DNA from: Maribacter sp. HTCC2170
GTDB lineage: Bacteria > Bacteroidota > Bacteroidia > Flavobacteriales > Flavobacteriaceae
Reading direction: 5' to 3'
Length of the DNA stretch: 64,000 nt
Assembly: GCF_000153165.2 (NCBI RefSeq)
Contig: NC_014472.1
Coordinates: forward strand, 3,530,001-3,594,000
Positions within the stretch are counted from its first letter, which is position 1. The number at the start of each line of letters is the position of its first letter. The position numbers were made by a program, and so were the translations under genes. The notes beneath the pieces were generated by a model, which made no database searches, was not told the origin of the DNA, and was given only the letters and a program-made list of their open reading frames with translations. Positions 18,675 through 27,505 of the stretch are shown here, one piece after another.

Positions 18675-19403
18675 ATGCAACGATTTTATATCATAGCGGT
18701 AATTCTTTTTGTTTTCTTCTATTTTACCATTGGTTTTTCGCAGTTTCAAATACAGGAAAACAGTCCTCCAATAGTTAAGTTTGTTGCTCCAAAAGACTTT
18801 AGCTCATTTAGTCGGAACTCCTTATTACCTTATATCATACACGTTTCAGATTATGAGGATGGTAATTCGGAATACGACGAGATTAATCCAACTGAAGTTC
18901 TTTTAATAGCGAAGTATCTGAAAAGCTCTTCAGAGATAAAACCATATTTGACCAAAGAATCTAAGACAAACTATAGCTCGTTAGTCGAGATGAGTCGTTC
19001 AACATGCTTTAGTTGTCACAGTGCCAAAGGAAAACTAATTGGGCCTTCGTTTGAACAAATTGCTACGAAATACAAAAAGAATGAAAAAGCAATAGAATTT
19101 CTCACTGAAAAAATAATTGCCGGGGGCACTTCTATTTGGGGTGATGAAAAAATGCCTCCCCACCCAGATTTGAAGGTTGACCAAGTGCAGGAAATGGTAT
19201 ATTGGATTTTGGAAAATAATTCCGATTCAGACAAAAACTATTTAACTGGAATTGCAGGGACTATCAAAACAATGGAACAACCTGGGTCAGATCATGAAAA
19301 AAGTATTCTTGTTTTGACAGCTCGTTATTCAGATCATGGTTCAAATAATCAACTACATAATAGCAAACAAGGGCAGACCACTCTTATATTAAAAAACAAC
19401 TAA
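18675..19403 (+). CDS. periplasmic mono-heme cytochrome c
   Basis: The protein has about 242 residues, a signal peptide (MQRFYIIAVILFVFF...FSQ) and one heme motif, CFSCH. A KMPPHP segment supplies the likely distal Met ligand. The part before the heme motif (PPIVKFVAPKDFSSF) resembles the linker region of cytochromes tied to PQQ-type or flavin dehydrogenases of Bacteroidota. ATG 18675 (MQRFY) is preferred to the TTG at 18660 that overlaps the previous gene. Coupling with the Tat-exported flavoprotein upstream suggests that it passes electrons from that enzyme to the respiratory chain. Confidence 0.8.
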   Translation: MQRFYIIAVILFVFFYFTIGFSQFQIQENSPPIVKFVAPKDFSSFSRNSLLPYIIHVSDYEDGNSEYDEINPTEVLLIAKYLKSSSEIKPYLTKESKTNYSSLVEMSRSTCFSCHSAKGKLIGPSFEQIATKYKKNEKAIEFLTEKIIAGGTSIWGDEKMPPHPDLKVDQVQEMVYWILENNSDSDKNYLTGIAGTIKTMEQPGSDHEKSILVLTARYSDHGSNNQLHNSKQGQTTLILKNN

Positions 19404-19452
19404 TTGAATTTACCATGTTTACTGGGTATATTGTGATAATAGGTAAATTCAT

Positions 19453-19492
19453 AAAAAAACCCTGTTAATCAGCTGATTAACGGGGTTTTTTT
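19453..19492. terminator. bidirectional intrinsic terminator
   Basis: A nearly perfect inverted repeat, AAAAAAACCC-TG-TTAATC / GATTAA-CG-GGGTTTTTTT with an AGCT centre, lies between the rightward cytochrome gene and the leftward tRNA-Pro. It has A and T runs at its ends and can stop transcription from both sides. Confidence 0.85.
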
Positions 19493-19511
19493 ATACTTGA
19501 AAAATGGATCG

Positions 19512-19585
19512 TCGGGATGACAGGATTTGAACCTGCGACCACTCGACCCCCAGCCGAGTGCGCTACCGGACTGCGCTACATCCCG
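19512..19585 (-). tRNA. tRNA-Pro (anticodon GGG)
   Basis: The minus strand folds into a 74-base cloverleaf. The acceptor is CGGGATG/CATCCCG with discriminator A. The D-arm region is AGCGCAG...GGTAGCGC, and the anticodon stem CTCGG/TCGAG holds the loop CTGGGGG (anticodon GGG, G37). The T-arm is GCAGGTTCAAATCCTGT. CCA is not encoded. A TATTTTTG -7-like box (19604-19597 on the minus strand) lies 12 bases upstream, though no TTG is seen at the proper distance. Confidence 0.95.
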
Positions 19586-19650
19586 AAATTGGATTGCAAA
19601 AATATAAAAGTAGAATTGATAACGATCTATCTTTTTTGAAAAAATAACTC

Positions 19651-20565
19651 TCATTCCAAACTTTCAATCCACTCGAACATTCGCTCTGTCCATCCCCTTA
19701 GGTGTAAATCGTTTCGAGCTAAAGAAAATCCATGTCCTCCTTTTGGATAGATATGCATTGTTGCTGAAACCCCTTTCTCTATCAACGCCCTATAAAAGGC
19801 CAAACTATTCTCAACGGGAACAACTTTGTCATCAGATGCATGAAATAGAAAGGTAGGCGGTGTATCTTCAGTTACCTGTTCTTCATTGGAAAAATACTCT
19901 ACTATGGAAGGCTTTGCATTTTTGTTGGCCAATTTTTCTTTAGACCCTTTATGAGTCATCATACTTTTCATTGATATAACTGGGTACCCTAAAGCCATAA
20001 AGTTTGGTCTGGCACTTATTTTATCTATTTCATCAATGGATTCATATACTTTTTCATCAAAATGGGTGCCCAAAGTAGATGCCAAATGCCCACCTGCAGA
20101 AAACCCGATTATTCCGATTTTATCTGTTTCAATATTCAATTCACTGGACATATTTCTAACCAAGCGAATAGCTCGTTGTGCATCAATCAATGGTACCAGA
20201 TGCTTGTCTTTTTGTGAAACTGAAGAAGGCATTCGATACTTTACTACAATTCCTGCGACTCCTTTTCCATTTAAAAATTTAGCAATATCCGTTCCTTCCC
20301 AATCATATGCTAAAATTTGGTAGCCCCCACCAGGAAAAATCAACATGGCTTGCCCATTGGCATTAGCCTTTGCAGGTAAATAAACCTCAATAGTGGGTTC
20401 TTGTACTTTACTTATTCGGTCAAGATCATCTCCTCGAACAAGAACCTCTCTTTCTTCAGATTCAATATAATTTGGAACACTATTCTTCGGCCAAAGTGGA
20501 ACAATAGTATCTTGCGCATTCATTGAACCCACTGTAAGCATTAATACTAAAACTATATTTTTCAT
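19651..20565 (-). CDS. secreted alpha/beta-hydrolase (acetylxylan esterase/xylan-associated type)
   Basis: The 304-residue protein has a signal peptide (MKNIVLVLMLTVGSMNA) and an alpha/beta-hydrolase fold. LIFPGGGYQIL forms the oxyanion loop, and GFSAGGHLAST carries the nucleophilic Ser (about 156). DDKVVPVENS carries the Asp, and GGHGFSL the His. This is the BD-FAE/Axe-type family found near polysaccharide-degrading genes, acting as a carbohydrate deacetylase or general esterase. It lies 6 bases downstream of the VanX-like gene and shares an operon with it. The polysaccharide is not known. Confidence 0.85.
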   Translation of the reverse strand: MKNIVLVLMLTVGSMNAQDTIVPLWPKNSVPNYIESEEREVLVRGDDLDRISKVQEPTIEVYLPAKANANGQAMLIFPGGGYQILAYDWEGTDIAKFLNGKGVAGIVVKYRMPSSVSQKDKHLVPLIDAQRAIRLVRNMSSELNIETDKIGIIGFSAGGHLASTLGTHFDEKVYESIDEIDKISARPNFMALGYPVISMKSMMTHKGSKEKLANKNAKPSIVEYFSNEEQVTEDTPPTFLFHASDDKVVPVENSLAFYRALIEKGVSATMHIYPKGGHGFSLARNDLHLRGWTERMFEWIESLE

Positions 20566-20571
20566 AAATCT

Positions 20572-21288
20572 TTAATTTTCTGTTGAACAATCCCATTTAA
20601 AATTTGCAATTGGATCTTTGTGGGCTCCTTGCAAATTGTAGTGCCACCACTCTGTTCTTGTTGACCAAAATCCGTGCTTTTCCATGGTCTCTTTTAAAAG
20701 CTTCCTATTATCCAGAATTTCTTTGGGTAAATCTAAATTATCGTGATATGCTCTTTTACCAAAAAAATCAAAATCGGTCCCCATATCCAATTCTTCGCCT
20801 TGAAGGGTGACCAAAGTTATATCTACCGCACCTCCTTTATTATGTATTGAACCTTTTACTGGATTGGCCACATACTGTGGGTTGGGCACAAGCTCCCACA
20901 TTTTATACTGAACTGAATTTGGTCTATAGCAATCAAAGAATTTTATCTTGACACCACTTTTCTTAAATGCCTTATTCGCTTTTATCAAGGCTTTTGCAGT
21001 TTTTACACGGGTATAGCATTCGGCGCAATCATAGACTTTCTCTTTTAAAAAATTATTTTTAGTGGCATAGCGCATATCATAAGCGAAACCGACACTAAAA
21101 TCTGCCAATCGAACAAACGTGGTATCGGCCAGTCCATTATAAGTTTTGAACTTCTCTTCAATTACCTTTTCAATTTTGATAGAATCAACCGTTATGGCCC
21201 TTGTTGAAGGTTCAAGATTTTTATTAGTTGGATGCTCTTTGCATCCCCCGATTAAAATCAAACAGAATAATAAAATAAATCTACTCAT
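20572..21288 (-). CDS. VanX-like D-alanyl-D-alanine dipeptidase, lipoprotein (M15 family)
   Basis: The 238-residue protein begins with a lipoprotein signal (LILIGGC, Cys 16). It carries the M15D zinc signature SIHNKGGAVDIT (His and Asp ligands) and the C-terminal RTEWWHYN (catalytic Glu and the third ligand, His). The region FDCYRPNSVQ is the conserved substrate-stabilising Arg loop. It hydrolyses D-Ala-D-Ala, or a similar D,D-dipeptide, outside the cytoplasm, most likely for peptidoglycan recycling. No vanA/vanH genes are near, so a resistance role is not supported. Confidence 0.88.
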   Translation of the reverse strand: MSRFILLFCLILIGGCKEHPTNKNLEPSTRAITVDSIKIEKVIEEKFKTYNGLADTTFVRLADFSVGFAYDMRYATKNNFLKEKVYDCAECYTRVKTAKALIKANKAFKKSGVKIKFFDCYRPNSVQYKMWELVPNPQYVANPVKGSIHNKGGAVDITLVTLQGEELDMGTDFDFFGKRAYHDNLDLPKEILDNRKLLKETMEKHGFWSTRTEWWHYNLQGAHKDPIANFKWDCSTEN

Positions 21289-21406
21289 CTTTCCTATTGA
21301 TACTTCGAATCCGTTATCTTTAAATAATTATAAAAAGAAAAGTCAAGTTACATATATTTCTTTGTTTTGTGAACAACCAAAGTCACCGAATTTAAATGAA
21401 ACCTCT

Positions 21407-22534
21407 ATGAATTTAAGAGCTCTACTCGTGTTTTTTACTGCAATTAGTCTATTGTCTTGTAAACAAGAAAAACCTGCCGCGGCTGCAAATAATGCAGTGC
21501 CAAATGAAAAATGGATGCTTGGATTTGAAAAGACCGACATCAATCCAATAATGGTAGCTGATTCCAGCTATTCATTTATCGACCCAATCACCCAAGTAAA
21601 TGTACAATGGCAAAAGGCCGATGTTTTCAATCCTGGAGCTATCGTAAGAAATGATACAGTTTTCATGCTATTTAGGGCCGAGGATAATCCCGAAGCTATT
21701 CTGGGAGGAAGAACATCAAGAATAGGCCTTGGCTATAGTTTAGATGGAATAAACTTTACTAAGTATCCAGAGCCTGTACTATATCCTGATAATGATGATT
21801 TCAGCAAATGGGACCAACCGGGGGGAATAGAAGACCCTCGAATTGTTGAAACCCCAGACGGCACTTATATTATGCTCTATACAAGTTGGAACAAGGATGT
21901 TGCCAGACTTTCAAGTGCAAGTTCCACAGACTTGAGGAATTGGACAAAGCACGGTCCTGTATTTGAAAGTGCCCACCAAGGTAGATTTTTGAATATATGG
22001 AGTAAATCAGGTTCAATCGTCACCGAATTAAAAGATGGAAGATTGATTGCAAAAAAAATCAATGGTAAGTATCATATGTATTGGGGGGAGCTTTTTGTAA
22101 ATTTGGCGCTGTCTGATGATGGAATAGATTGGGAACCAGTTCTGGAATCAGCCGGAGAACTTATGCACGTGTTCAAACCGTCTCTAAAGAAATTTGATAG
22201 TCATTTGACCGAACCAGGGCCACCCGCTATTTATACCGAAAATGGAATCCTACTTCTTTACAACGGAAAAAATTTAAGTGGTGAGGGAGCAACAACTAAA
22301 GTCGCCGAAGGAACCTATTGTGGAGGTCAGGTATTATTCGATAAAAATGAGCCAACTAAAGTTCTTGACCGGTTGGAAACACCTTTTATCTGCCCAGATC
22401 TGCCACATGAAATAACAGGACAGTATAAAGCTGGAACAACCTTTATCGAAGGCTTGGTCTATTTCCAAGACAAATGGTTCTTATACTATGGCACAGCTGA
22501 TTCAATGGTAGGTCTTGCAATCAAAAAAGATTGA
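21407..22534 (+). CDS. GH130-like glycosidase/phosphorylase lipoprotein
   Basis: The product has about 375 residues. ATG 21407 is chosen because it yields a good lipoprotein signal (TAISLLSC), while the longer frame from 21146 runs across the divergent promoter region. The five-bladed beta-propeller pattern is clear: FNPGAIVRNDTVFMLFRAED, GLGYSLDGINFTKYPEPVLYP, GGIEDPRIVETPDGTYIMLYTSW, and a repeated LALSDDGIDWEP. GGIEDPRI holds the conserved Asp of GH130. As an exported lipoprotein lacking a phosphate-rich environment it may be one of the hydrolytic (mannosidase) GH130 members. The sulfatase gene follows after one base. Confidence 0.8.
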   Translation: MNLRALLVFFTAISLLSCKQEKPAAAANNAVPNEKWMLGFEKTDINPIMVADSSYSFIDPITQVNVQWQKADVFNPGAIVRNDTVFMLFRAEDNPEAILGGRTSRIGLGYSLDGINFTKYPEPVLYPDNDDFSKWDQPGGIEDPRIVETPDGTYIMLYTSWNKDVARLSSASSTDLRNWTKHGPVFESAHQGRFLNIWSKSGSIVTELKDGRLIAKKINGKYHMYWGELFVNLALSDDGIDWEPVLESAGELMHVFKPSLKKFDSHLTEPGPPAIYTENGILLLYNGKNLSGEGATTKVAEGTYCGGQVLFDKNEPTKVLDRLETPFICPDLPHEITGQYKAGTTFIEGLVYFQDKWFLYYGTADSMVGLAIKKD

Positions 22535-22535
22535 T

Positions 22536-24305
22536 ATGCGTAATATCTTTATTCTGCTTTTAACTTTATTCATTGTTTCCTGTGAAAAGAAAACCAAGGA
22601 AAAAAATGAGATTCAAACAAAACCAAATGTTGTTTTAATCATGACCGACGATCAAGGCTGGGGTGATTTAAGCTTCAATGGCAACACCAATTTATCCACA
22701 CCAAACATTGATGCCATTGCCAAAAATGGTGCGTCCTTTCAAAACTTTTATGTTCAACCTGTATGCTCACCCACTAGGGCAGAGCTTTTAACTGGCAAGT
22801 ATGCAGCACGATTAGGGGTGTATTCAACATCAACAGGTGGAGAACGTTTCAATAGTAAAGAGACTACAATCGCGGAAATCTTTAAAAAAGCAGGTTACAA
22901 AACTACAGCTTATGGTAAATGGCATAGTGGTATGCAACCACCTTATCACCCCAATTCAAGGGGCTTTGATGATTATTATGGATTCACTTCAGGTCACTGG
23001 GGGAATTATTTTAGTCCAATGCTCGAGCACAATGGAGAAATTGTAAAAGGAGAGGGTTTCTTGGTTGATGACCTTACCAATAAAGGCCTTGACTTCATTA
23101 CTGAAAACAAAAACAATCCATTCTTTTTATACCTACCCTACAACACCCCACATAGCCCAATGCAAGTGCCAAATGAATATTGGGAACGCTTTGAAAAGAA
23201 AAAGCTTGACATGCGTTATCAAGGAAACGAAGAAGAATCTGAAAATTTTACAAGAGCTGCGTTGGCCATGGTAGAAAATATTGATTTTAATATGGGTAGA
23301 TTAACCAATAAATTAAAAGAATTGGGACTTGAGGAAAATACGATAATCGTATACCTCTCGGATAATGGACCTAATGGATGGCGTTGGAATGGTGGAATGC
23401 GAGGCAGAAAAGGATCAACAGACGAAGGTGGTGTACGTTCTCCTTTTTTCATACAATGGAAAAACACTATTCCCAAGAATAAAAAGATTTCTCAAATAGC
23501 CGGGGCAATTGATATTCTACCAACTTTGACCAGTTTAGCTGGCATCAACCAACCAACAATTAAATCAATTGACGGAAAAGATCTAAAAACACTCATTGCT
23601 GATAAAAACCCTACCTGGGAGTCGAGACATATTGTTAATCATTGGCGAGGCAAAACAAGTATTAGAACCCAGAAGTACCGACTAGACAATGAAAATCGTC
23701 TTTATGACATGCAAAATGATATTGGGCAAAGGACAGATCTATCATCTGAATTACCCCAATTAACGGATTCTTTGGTAAATATCAAAAATATATGGCTTAA
23801 AGATGCTGTCACTGTAAAACCAGAAAATAAACGTCCATTTACCTTGGGGCATCCTGATTTTATATATACACAAATACCAGCAAGAGATGGGATTCCCCAT
23901 GGGAATATTAAAAGAAGTAATCGCCATCCCAATAATACCTTTTTTACCAATTGGACCAGTCTTGACGATAAAATCACCTGGGATGTGGAAGTTTTAGCCG
24001 ATGGTGAATTTGAGGTTGAGCTTTACTACACCTGTGCAGCCGAAAATGTTGGAGCAACATTAAAGCTCACCCATAATAAAAACGAACTTTCAACCACAAT
24101 AACCGAGCCCCATGACCCACCGTTAACAGGGATGGAAAATGATCGGGACCCGCGGATTGAATCTTACGTTAAAGACTTTAAGTCTATGAAAATGGGCAAA
24201 ATAAAACTTAACAACGGAAAAGGTAAATTGACTTTAAAGGCCCTTGAAATAAAAGGTAGCGCCGTTATTGATGTACGTTTACTACTATTTAAGCGATTGG
24301 ATTAG
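22536..24305 (+). CDS. arylsulfatase lipoprotein (formylglycine type)
   Basis: ATG 22536 gives a protein of about 589 residues with the lipobox IVSC. Sulfatase signatures are NVVLIMTDDQGWGD (metal-binding Asp-Asp), VCSPTRAELLTGKY (CxPxR site, Cys converted to formylglycine), GKWHSG and SDNGPNGWRWNGGMRG. The C-terminal part (about 440-589) is an added beta-rich domain. It would remove sulfate esters from algal glycans at the cell surface. It starts one base after the GH130-like gene and is translationally coupled to it. The FGly-generating enzyme is not in this window. Confidence 0.9.
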   Translation: MRNIFILLLTLFIVSCEKKTKEKNEIQTKPNVVLIMTDDQGWGDLSFNGNTNLSTPNIDAIAKNGASFQNFYVQPVCSPTRAELLTGKYAARLGVYSTSTGGERFNSKETTIAEIFKKAGYKTTAYGKWHSGMQPPYHPNSRGFDDYYGFTSGHWGNYFSPMLEHNGEIVKGEGFLVDDLTNKGLDFITENKNNPFFLYLPYNTPHSPMQVPNEYWERFEKKKLDMRYQGNEEESENFTRAALAMVENIDFNMGRLTNKLKELGLEENTIIVYLSDNGPNGWRWNGGMRGRKGSTDEGGVRSPFFIQWKNTIPKNKKISQIAGAIDILPTLTSLAGINQPTIKSIDGKDLKTLIADKNPTWESRHIVNHWRGKTSIRTQKYRLDNENRLYDMQNDIGQRTDLSSELPQLTDSLVNIKNIWLKDAVTVKPENKRPFTLGHPDFIYTQIPARDGIPHGNIKRSNRHPNNTFFTNWTSLDDKITWDVEVLADGEFEVELYYTCAAENVGATLKLTHNKNELSTTITEPHDPPLTGMENDRDPRIESYVKDFKSMKMGKIKLNNGKGKLTLKALEIKGSAVIDVRLLLFKRLD

Positions 24306-24308
24306 ATA

Positions 24309-25934
24309 TTAATCATTAATCAACAGTTCACTTTCCTGATATCCAATGCGACCAGCTTTGGCTTCAAATTCAACACCTTTCGAAATAAGATTGTCATAGA
24401 TGTTCCAAACTGTATCTTTTGGGTGCTTCCAAACAATGGTTGCATCAGCTTTTTTTGAAATCAATCTGATTCCTTTATCATTTTCTTCCATCTCCAAAGG
24501 AGGTAGCTGAGGCTGTTTTCCATTTGGTATCCATTTTTCGATTAAATCAGTTTCTGCAAATTGGCCAAGATCTTTGGTTTTATCAATCCATTCTTTTAAG
24601 ACATTTCGCATAACCCTGAGTGTATCCCCGAATTCTTGATGCCCAACCAAATTATTCAACTCGTAAGGGTCATTTTTCAAATCATACAACTCTTCTTCAG
24701 GTTTTGTATCATTTAACCAAAAGGCCTGTTCATCATTCAATAATCCCTGAGCATATAGTTTTCGAAGTTCGTTCATCATGGGCATTTGCTCACGATACGA
24801 AACAGGTATGGCATGACTGATTTCTGTGTCAAAACTCTTTATATACTTATATCTTTTTGATCTTACTGCTCTTAGGCGATCATACAATTCATCAAATCGG
24901 TCAGAAGAATGAAAGGTGTAACCTGGTTTTTTTGTTACTTCAAATTCACCGAGTTGCGCTTTTCCCTGCATGACTTTTGGTGGTTCTATTTCAGCCAAAG
25001 AAAGAACTGTTGGTGCAAAATCAATAAAACTGATCAAACGATCATCTCGACTCCCTGCATTATCATTTTTGGGGAATTTTATGGTCAGCGGCACTTTGAT
25101 TCCTGTATCATAAAGGGCTCTTTTATGGCGTGGAAAAGGCCCGCCATGATCACCATAAAAGAAAATGATGCTGTTTTCATAAAGGCCGTCCTCTTTGAGT
25201 TGCTGTATGACAACACCAATCTGATCATCCAATCGTTTTAAATTACTATAATTTACAGCTAAATCGTGTCTAACAACATCTGTATCAGGAAAATATGGCG
25301 GAACGGGAACTTCCATTGGATCAACAAAAAGAGAATCCTTTCTTCTTTTCCAAATTTGCGATTCATGACAAACTCCAAAATTGAATACCGTAAAGAAAGG
25401 TTGGTCTGGCTTCCGATTTTTCCAATGACGATCTTTACTACTCTCATCCCATGAACCTTCTGTCTTAGCAAAATTATAGTCCTCCTTTGGGCCGTTGGCA
25501 CAGTAATATCCTTCTTTTCTAAGATATTCTGTGAACATCTTCACTCCATCAGGAGCAATTGGCGAATAGTTAGGAATTTTAATTGTGGGTTCATTTTCAT
25601 TGCCCCATGCTTTGTAAGTCCGCATATTATGTGTACCTAAAGTTGTAGGGTACATACCCGTTATCAAAGCACTACGGGCCGGGGCGCATACCGGAACGGG
25701 TGAAAAGGCATTGTCAAAAATTACTCCGTCTGTCGCAAGTGATTCAATATTCGGTAATGAAATAGTGCTATCCCCGTACATCGGAAAAAAATCAGGGGAC
25801 TGATCCTCGGCTACCAACCAAATGATATTCGGTGGCCTGTTTTCCTTTTTTTCCTCAGCATTGCTTGTACAAGCTCCTAACATCAAGGACAGCAAACAAA
25901 GATATGAGGCAATAATAACCCTGGGGGATTCCAT
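24309..25934 (-). CDS. sulfatase, N-sulfoglucosamine sulfohydrolase-like (formylglycine type)
   Basis: The 541-residue lipoprotein has the lipobox LMLGAC. The metal site is NIIWLVAEDQSPDFFPMYGD. The FGly motif is PVCAPARSALITGMYP (CxPxR), followed by NMRT, typical of the heparan N-sulfatase-like S1_8 or similar group. FFYGDHGGPFPRHKRALYDTG is the second metal site. It converges with the plus-strand sulfatase, leaving 3 bases between the stops. Its start overlaps the stop of the upstream TIM-barrel gene by one base (TAATG). The glycan is unknown. Confidence 0.88.
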   Translation of the reverse strand: MESPRVIIASYLCLLSLMLGACTSNAEEKKENRPPNIIWLVAEDQSPDFFPMYGDSTISLPNIESLATDGVIFDNAFSPVPVCAPARSALITGMYPTTLGTHNMRTYKAWGNENEPTIKIPNYSPIAPDGVKMFTEYLRKEGYYCANGPKEDYNFAKTEGSWDESSKDRHWKNRKPDQPFFTVFNFGVCHESQIWKRRKDSLFVDPMEVPVPPYFPDTDVVRHDLAVNYSNLKRLDDQIGVVIQQLKEDGLYENSIIFFYGDHGGPFPRHKRALYDTGIKVPLTIKFPKNDNAGSRDDRLISFIDFAPTVLSLAEIEPPKVMQGKAQLGEFEVTKKPGYTFHSSDRFDELYDRLRAVRSKRYKYIKSFDTEISHAIPVSYREQMPMMNELRKLYAQGLLNDEQAFWLNDTKPEEELYDLKNDPYELNNLVGHQEFGDTLRVMRNVLKEWIDKTKDLGQFAETDLIEKWIPNGKQPQLPPLEMEENDKGIRLISKKADATIVWKHPKDTVWNIYDNLISKGVEFEAKAGRIGYQESELLIND

Positions 25935-26773
25935 TACTCAATACCTTTAATAAATTCAAGACTTTCTGGCACTTGTTGCATCACTCTTGAACACTCGTCC
26001 TCAATGAACATATATTTAGCGATTCCGATTTCCCTAGCTCTTTTAACAACACCTTCAATATCGACCTGACCGGTTCCCAGAACCACATTGGTTTCTACAT
26101 CTTCATGACCTGTGTTATTGCCAACCACACTTTTGGCCATATCTTTCAAATGAAAAAGAACAAATTTTTCAGGGTACTTATTAAGCAACGCCATTGGGTC
26201 TACACCGCCATGTTGTACCCAAAACACATCCATTTCAAAAGCAAAAAATTGGGCGTTTTCGACCATATAATCAAATAGTGTATCATTTTTGTAAGGTCTA
26301 AATTCATAACCATGGGCATGATAGGCTAATGTAATCCCTGCTTCTTTAAATAATTTTCCTGCATTATTGAAAACCTTCACCGCTTCTTTGACATTCTCTA
26401 TATTAAATTCATTTCCTTTATGTGGAATCCAAGGGCACATTACAAAGTTTGCACTGAACCTCTTGGCATTTGCCAAAACCTCTTCGGATTTATTCTTTAA
26501 ATCATCATATGATGCTCCCACACTAACAACATCCAATTCAAATTCATTTAGCAAACCATCAAATTCCTCAAAAGAGAGACCATAGGTGTCACCACCTTCC
26601 AAATTGGTCAACCCCCACTCACTAATCGTCTTTAATGATCCTGAAACATCTTTTTTGAATTGATTTCTTAAACTATACAATTGGATTCCAAATTCTTGGG
26701 CAGCTAATTGTTGAATACCTATTTGCGATACAATCAATGCAAGAATTACTATTATTTTGTTTTTCATTTTCAA
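25934..26773 (-). CDS. secreted sugar-phosphate isomerase/epimerase-like TIM-barrel protein
   Basis: The 279-residue protein has a signal peptide ending near AAQEFG and an AP-endonuclease-2/xylose isomerase-like TIM barrel. Visible metal-site regions are LAYHAHGYEF (His), FEMDVFWVQHGGVD (Glu/His), LFHLKDMA (His) and FIEDECS (Glu). Such secreted members often occur beside GMC oxidoreductases and are proposed to act on 3-keto-sugars or similar sugars. It lies between the small-subunit gene (6 bases away) and the sulfatase gene (1-base overlap). Confidence 0.82.
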   Translation of the reverse strand: MKMKNKIIVILALIVSQIGIQQLAAQEFGIQLYSLRNQFKKDVSGSLKTISEWGLTNLEGGDTYGLSFEEFDGLLNEFELDVVSVGASYDDLKNKSEEVLANAKRFSANFVMCPWIPHKGNEFNIENVKEAVKVFNNAGKLFKEAGITLAYHAHGYEFRPYKNDTLFDYMVENAQFFAFEMDVFWVQHGGVDPMALLNKYPEKFVLFHLKDMAKSVVGNNTGHEDVETNVVLGTGQVDIEGVVKRAREIGIAKYMFIEDECSRVMQQVPESLEFIKGIE

Positions 26774-26779
26774 TCCGAT

Positions 26780-27502
26780 TTACGTTAATAAATTTCCTTC
26801 ATCATCCCACTCGGCAATAATGCCTCTTTTACTTTGATCTACACATTTTGCTATCCAATCAGTGTCATAAGCCACTCCGTGTTGCTCTAAAACATCCTCT
26901 GGAACACCATCCCAAACATTGGGCATATTGCCTTTATACCCTAAATCTGCAATACCAACCTTGGAAGTATAATATCCGGTTACGGTAAGTCCTCTCATCA
27001 AATGAAAAAACTGTATTTCAAGGGGTTGTTTTTCCAGTGGAACCTCAACATCATGAAAAGCAATTGTATCCAATATACCTTTTTGCTGTTCAAGACTTGC
27101 TGATTTAAATTCAAGATTGAATTCAGTATTACATTTATGATCTAACCACATAAGACCACCTAGCAGGGTCATTTGCATTTCAGGATAATCCTTGCCTATG
27201 AATTCAATAAATGCCGGTACTTCTGCCTCAATAGGGCCACCATTTGGTTCTTTGGGTGGAAGTATAACTGTGGTCAAAACAGCAATTGTTTCCATTTCAT
27301 GCGCATTGAACAACTGTTCGGAGTTCAATTTATCAATCAGTTCCAATTCTTCGGGAGTTCTTCCAAAAAACTTTTCTGCTCCCTTGCTGATGTTTTCCTC
27401 AACTGTAGGTCCTTCCTCGGGATTACATCCCTGAAAAACCAAACCGGTAGAGGCTGCACCGGCTCCAAGAATAATAGTCTGTAAACTTTTTCTTCTATCC
27501 AT
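26780..27502 (-). CDS. gluconate 2-dehydrogenase subunit 3-family protein, Tat-exported
   Basis: The 240-residue protein begins MDRRKSLQ (twin arginine), with a hydrophobic segment and FQGC, which may be a Tat-lipoprotein site. The remaining sequence matches the gluconate_2-dh3 pattern (MKTIAVLTTVILPP-like core, PAFIEFIGKDYPEMQ, LMRGLTVTGYYTSKVG, near YKG). It is the small partner of the GMC flavoprotein encoded 3 bases upstream. In glucoside-3-dehydrogenases this subunit carries the Tat signal and takes the signal-less catalytic subunit along by the hitch-hiker route. The same is inferred here. Confidence 0.88.
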   Translation of the reverse strand: MDRRKSLQTIILGAGAASTGLVFQGCNPEEGPTVEENISKGAEKFFGRTPEELELIDKLNSEQLFNAHEMETIAVLTTVILPPKEPNGGPIEAEVPAFIEFIGKDYPEMQMTLLGGLMWLDHKCNTEFNLEFKSASLEQQKGILDTIAFHDVEVPLEKQPLEIQFFHLMRGLTVTGYYTSKVGIADLGYKGNMPNVWDGVPEDVLEQHGVAYDTDWIAKCVDQSKRGIIAEWDDEGNLLT

Positions 27503-27505
27503 TTC

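Noticed and set aside
20572-21288. Vancomycin-type resistance (VanX)
   Set aside because: Only the dipeptidase is present, as a lipoprotein, with no ligase or VanH-like dehydrogenase near; a Gram-negative recycling role is more likely.
21146-21406. N-terminal extension of the GH130-like protein
   Set aside because: It would overlap the divergent VanX-like gene and precede a standard lipoprotein signal; ATG 21407 is the natural start.
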